DNA of 64,000 bases. Origin: Sphingomonadales bacterium. Its GTDB lineage: Bacteria; Pseudomonadota; Alphaproteobacteria; Sphingomonadales; Sphingomonadaceae. The position numbers and the translations under genes were made by a program. The stretch spans positions 326,937 to 390,936 of the forward strand of contig JADKHG010000003.1 in NCBI GenBank assembly GCA_016721875.1. The letters are read 5' to 3'. This document shows positions 63,582 through 64,000 of this stretch, one piece after another (the first letter of the stretch is position 1; each line of letters opens with the position of its first letter). The notes beneath the pieces were generated by a model. It did not search any database and was not told the DNA's origin. It saw nothing but the letters and a program-made list of their open reading frames with translations.

Positions 63582-64000
63582 TTGACTTCGACAGGCAGTC
63601 GAATTGTTGGGCGGGTAGTTGATGAGAAGGACGAGAAATACGGACTGAACTGGCACGGCAAGCGCAAGGCGCGACAGATTGCACTAACGCCATCCACCGG
63701 CACATTGCTGCCATGCCCGGATGAAAGCGTCGATTGGGACACGACTCAGAACCTGATGATTGAGGGCGACAACCTTGAGGTGCTCAAGCTCTTGCAGAGA
63801 GCTATGCGGGAAAGGTCAAGCTCATCTATATCGACCCTCCGTATAATACGGGGAAGGACTTCGTTTACCCTGACGACTTTCAAGACAGCATCAAGAACTA
63901 CTTGGGGTTGACCGGCCAGCTTGACGAAGGTGGAAAGTAAGGCATCATCAATACGGAATCTTCAGGGCGTTTCCATACGGACTGGCGAATATGATGTATC
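63582..64000 (+). pseudogene. DNA (adenine-N6) methyltransferase, Mod-like (partial, frame broken)
   Basis: From TTG 63582 (GAGGAGGGG upstream): 'KYGLNWHGKRKARQIALTPSTGTLLPCPDESVDWDTTQNLMIEGDNLEVLKLL' and, after a missing base near 63805, 'SYAGKVKLIYIDPPYNTGKDFVY' with the DPPY catalytic motif and the SAM region. A TAA near 63938 and a further shift near 63975 break it again. It is the start of a type III-like Mod subunit, running off the window. A restriction helicase subunit is expected downstream. Confidence 0.75.

Overview
The window looks like chromosomal DNA of a sphingomonad (Alphaproteobacteria, order Sphingomonadales; Sphingopyxis/Sphingorhabdus/Novosphingobium-like). This rests on high GC, a serine palmitoyltransferase–acyl carrier protein–ceramide reductase locus, a CYP153-type alkane hydroxylase, and the gene order TIGR02300–aroA–cmk–rpsA–ihfB. 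No 16S rRNA is present, so the genus is inference.

Positions 1–33 kb hold housekeeping and envelope genes: cupin, SDR, YgjP-like metallopeptidase, YcgN-like protein, SCO1, ankyrin protein, CYP153 P450, an ABC-2 exporter, queG, adenosine kinase, a DUF3857/transglutaminase/TPR protein, uvrA, an L,D-transpeptidase-family protein, galU, msrA, an RND efflux pair, an M48 protease, sua5/tsaC, an acyl-CoA dehydrogenase, a DUF815 ATPase and lptF/lptG. Positions 33–39 kb form a sphingolipid locus: DUF2141 protein, a lipid kinase resembling ceramide kinase, a nucleotidyltransferase-like protein, spt, acp, two tiny unusual ORFs (Cys-rich and Pro-rich) and a cerR-like reductase. Positions 39–46.4 kb hold proB, obgE, tRNA-Ala(GGC), the TIGR02300 protein, aroA, cmk, a 51-residue ORF, rpsA with a clear terminator, and ihfB.

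From about 46.5 kb to the window end lies an integrative and probably mobilizable island. Its left edge is a tRNA-Leu gene that stops abruptly in the anticodon loop, followed by a tyrosine recombinase. Next comes a second, complete tRNA-Leu(UAA) interrupted at the U34/A35 position by a 229-nt group I intron. The cargo includes a stand-alone proteasome-fold (HslV/Anbu-like) Ntn hydrolase, a fused AbiEi-like–Fic protein preceded by 31-bp-spaced direct repeats, a PD-(D/E)XK-like partner, a TraG/VirD4 coupling protein with an unusual secreted N-terminal region, a hairpin-packed non-coding stretch just before the mobilization genes, a MobC-like protein and a relaxase. A PLD-like/SNF2 helicase–DUF4391–DNA methyltransferase operon (restriction/defence-like) runs off the window end. 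The true right end of the island is not in view.

Many genes show single-base frame breaks, mostly in short G/C runs (ABC permease, RND pump, membrane fusion protein, M48, DUF815, lptF, spt, fic, relaxase, helicase, DUF4391, methyltransferase). The pattern suits homopolymer sequencing errors better than mass gene decay. Genes marked here as broken may therefore be intact in the organism.
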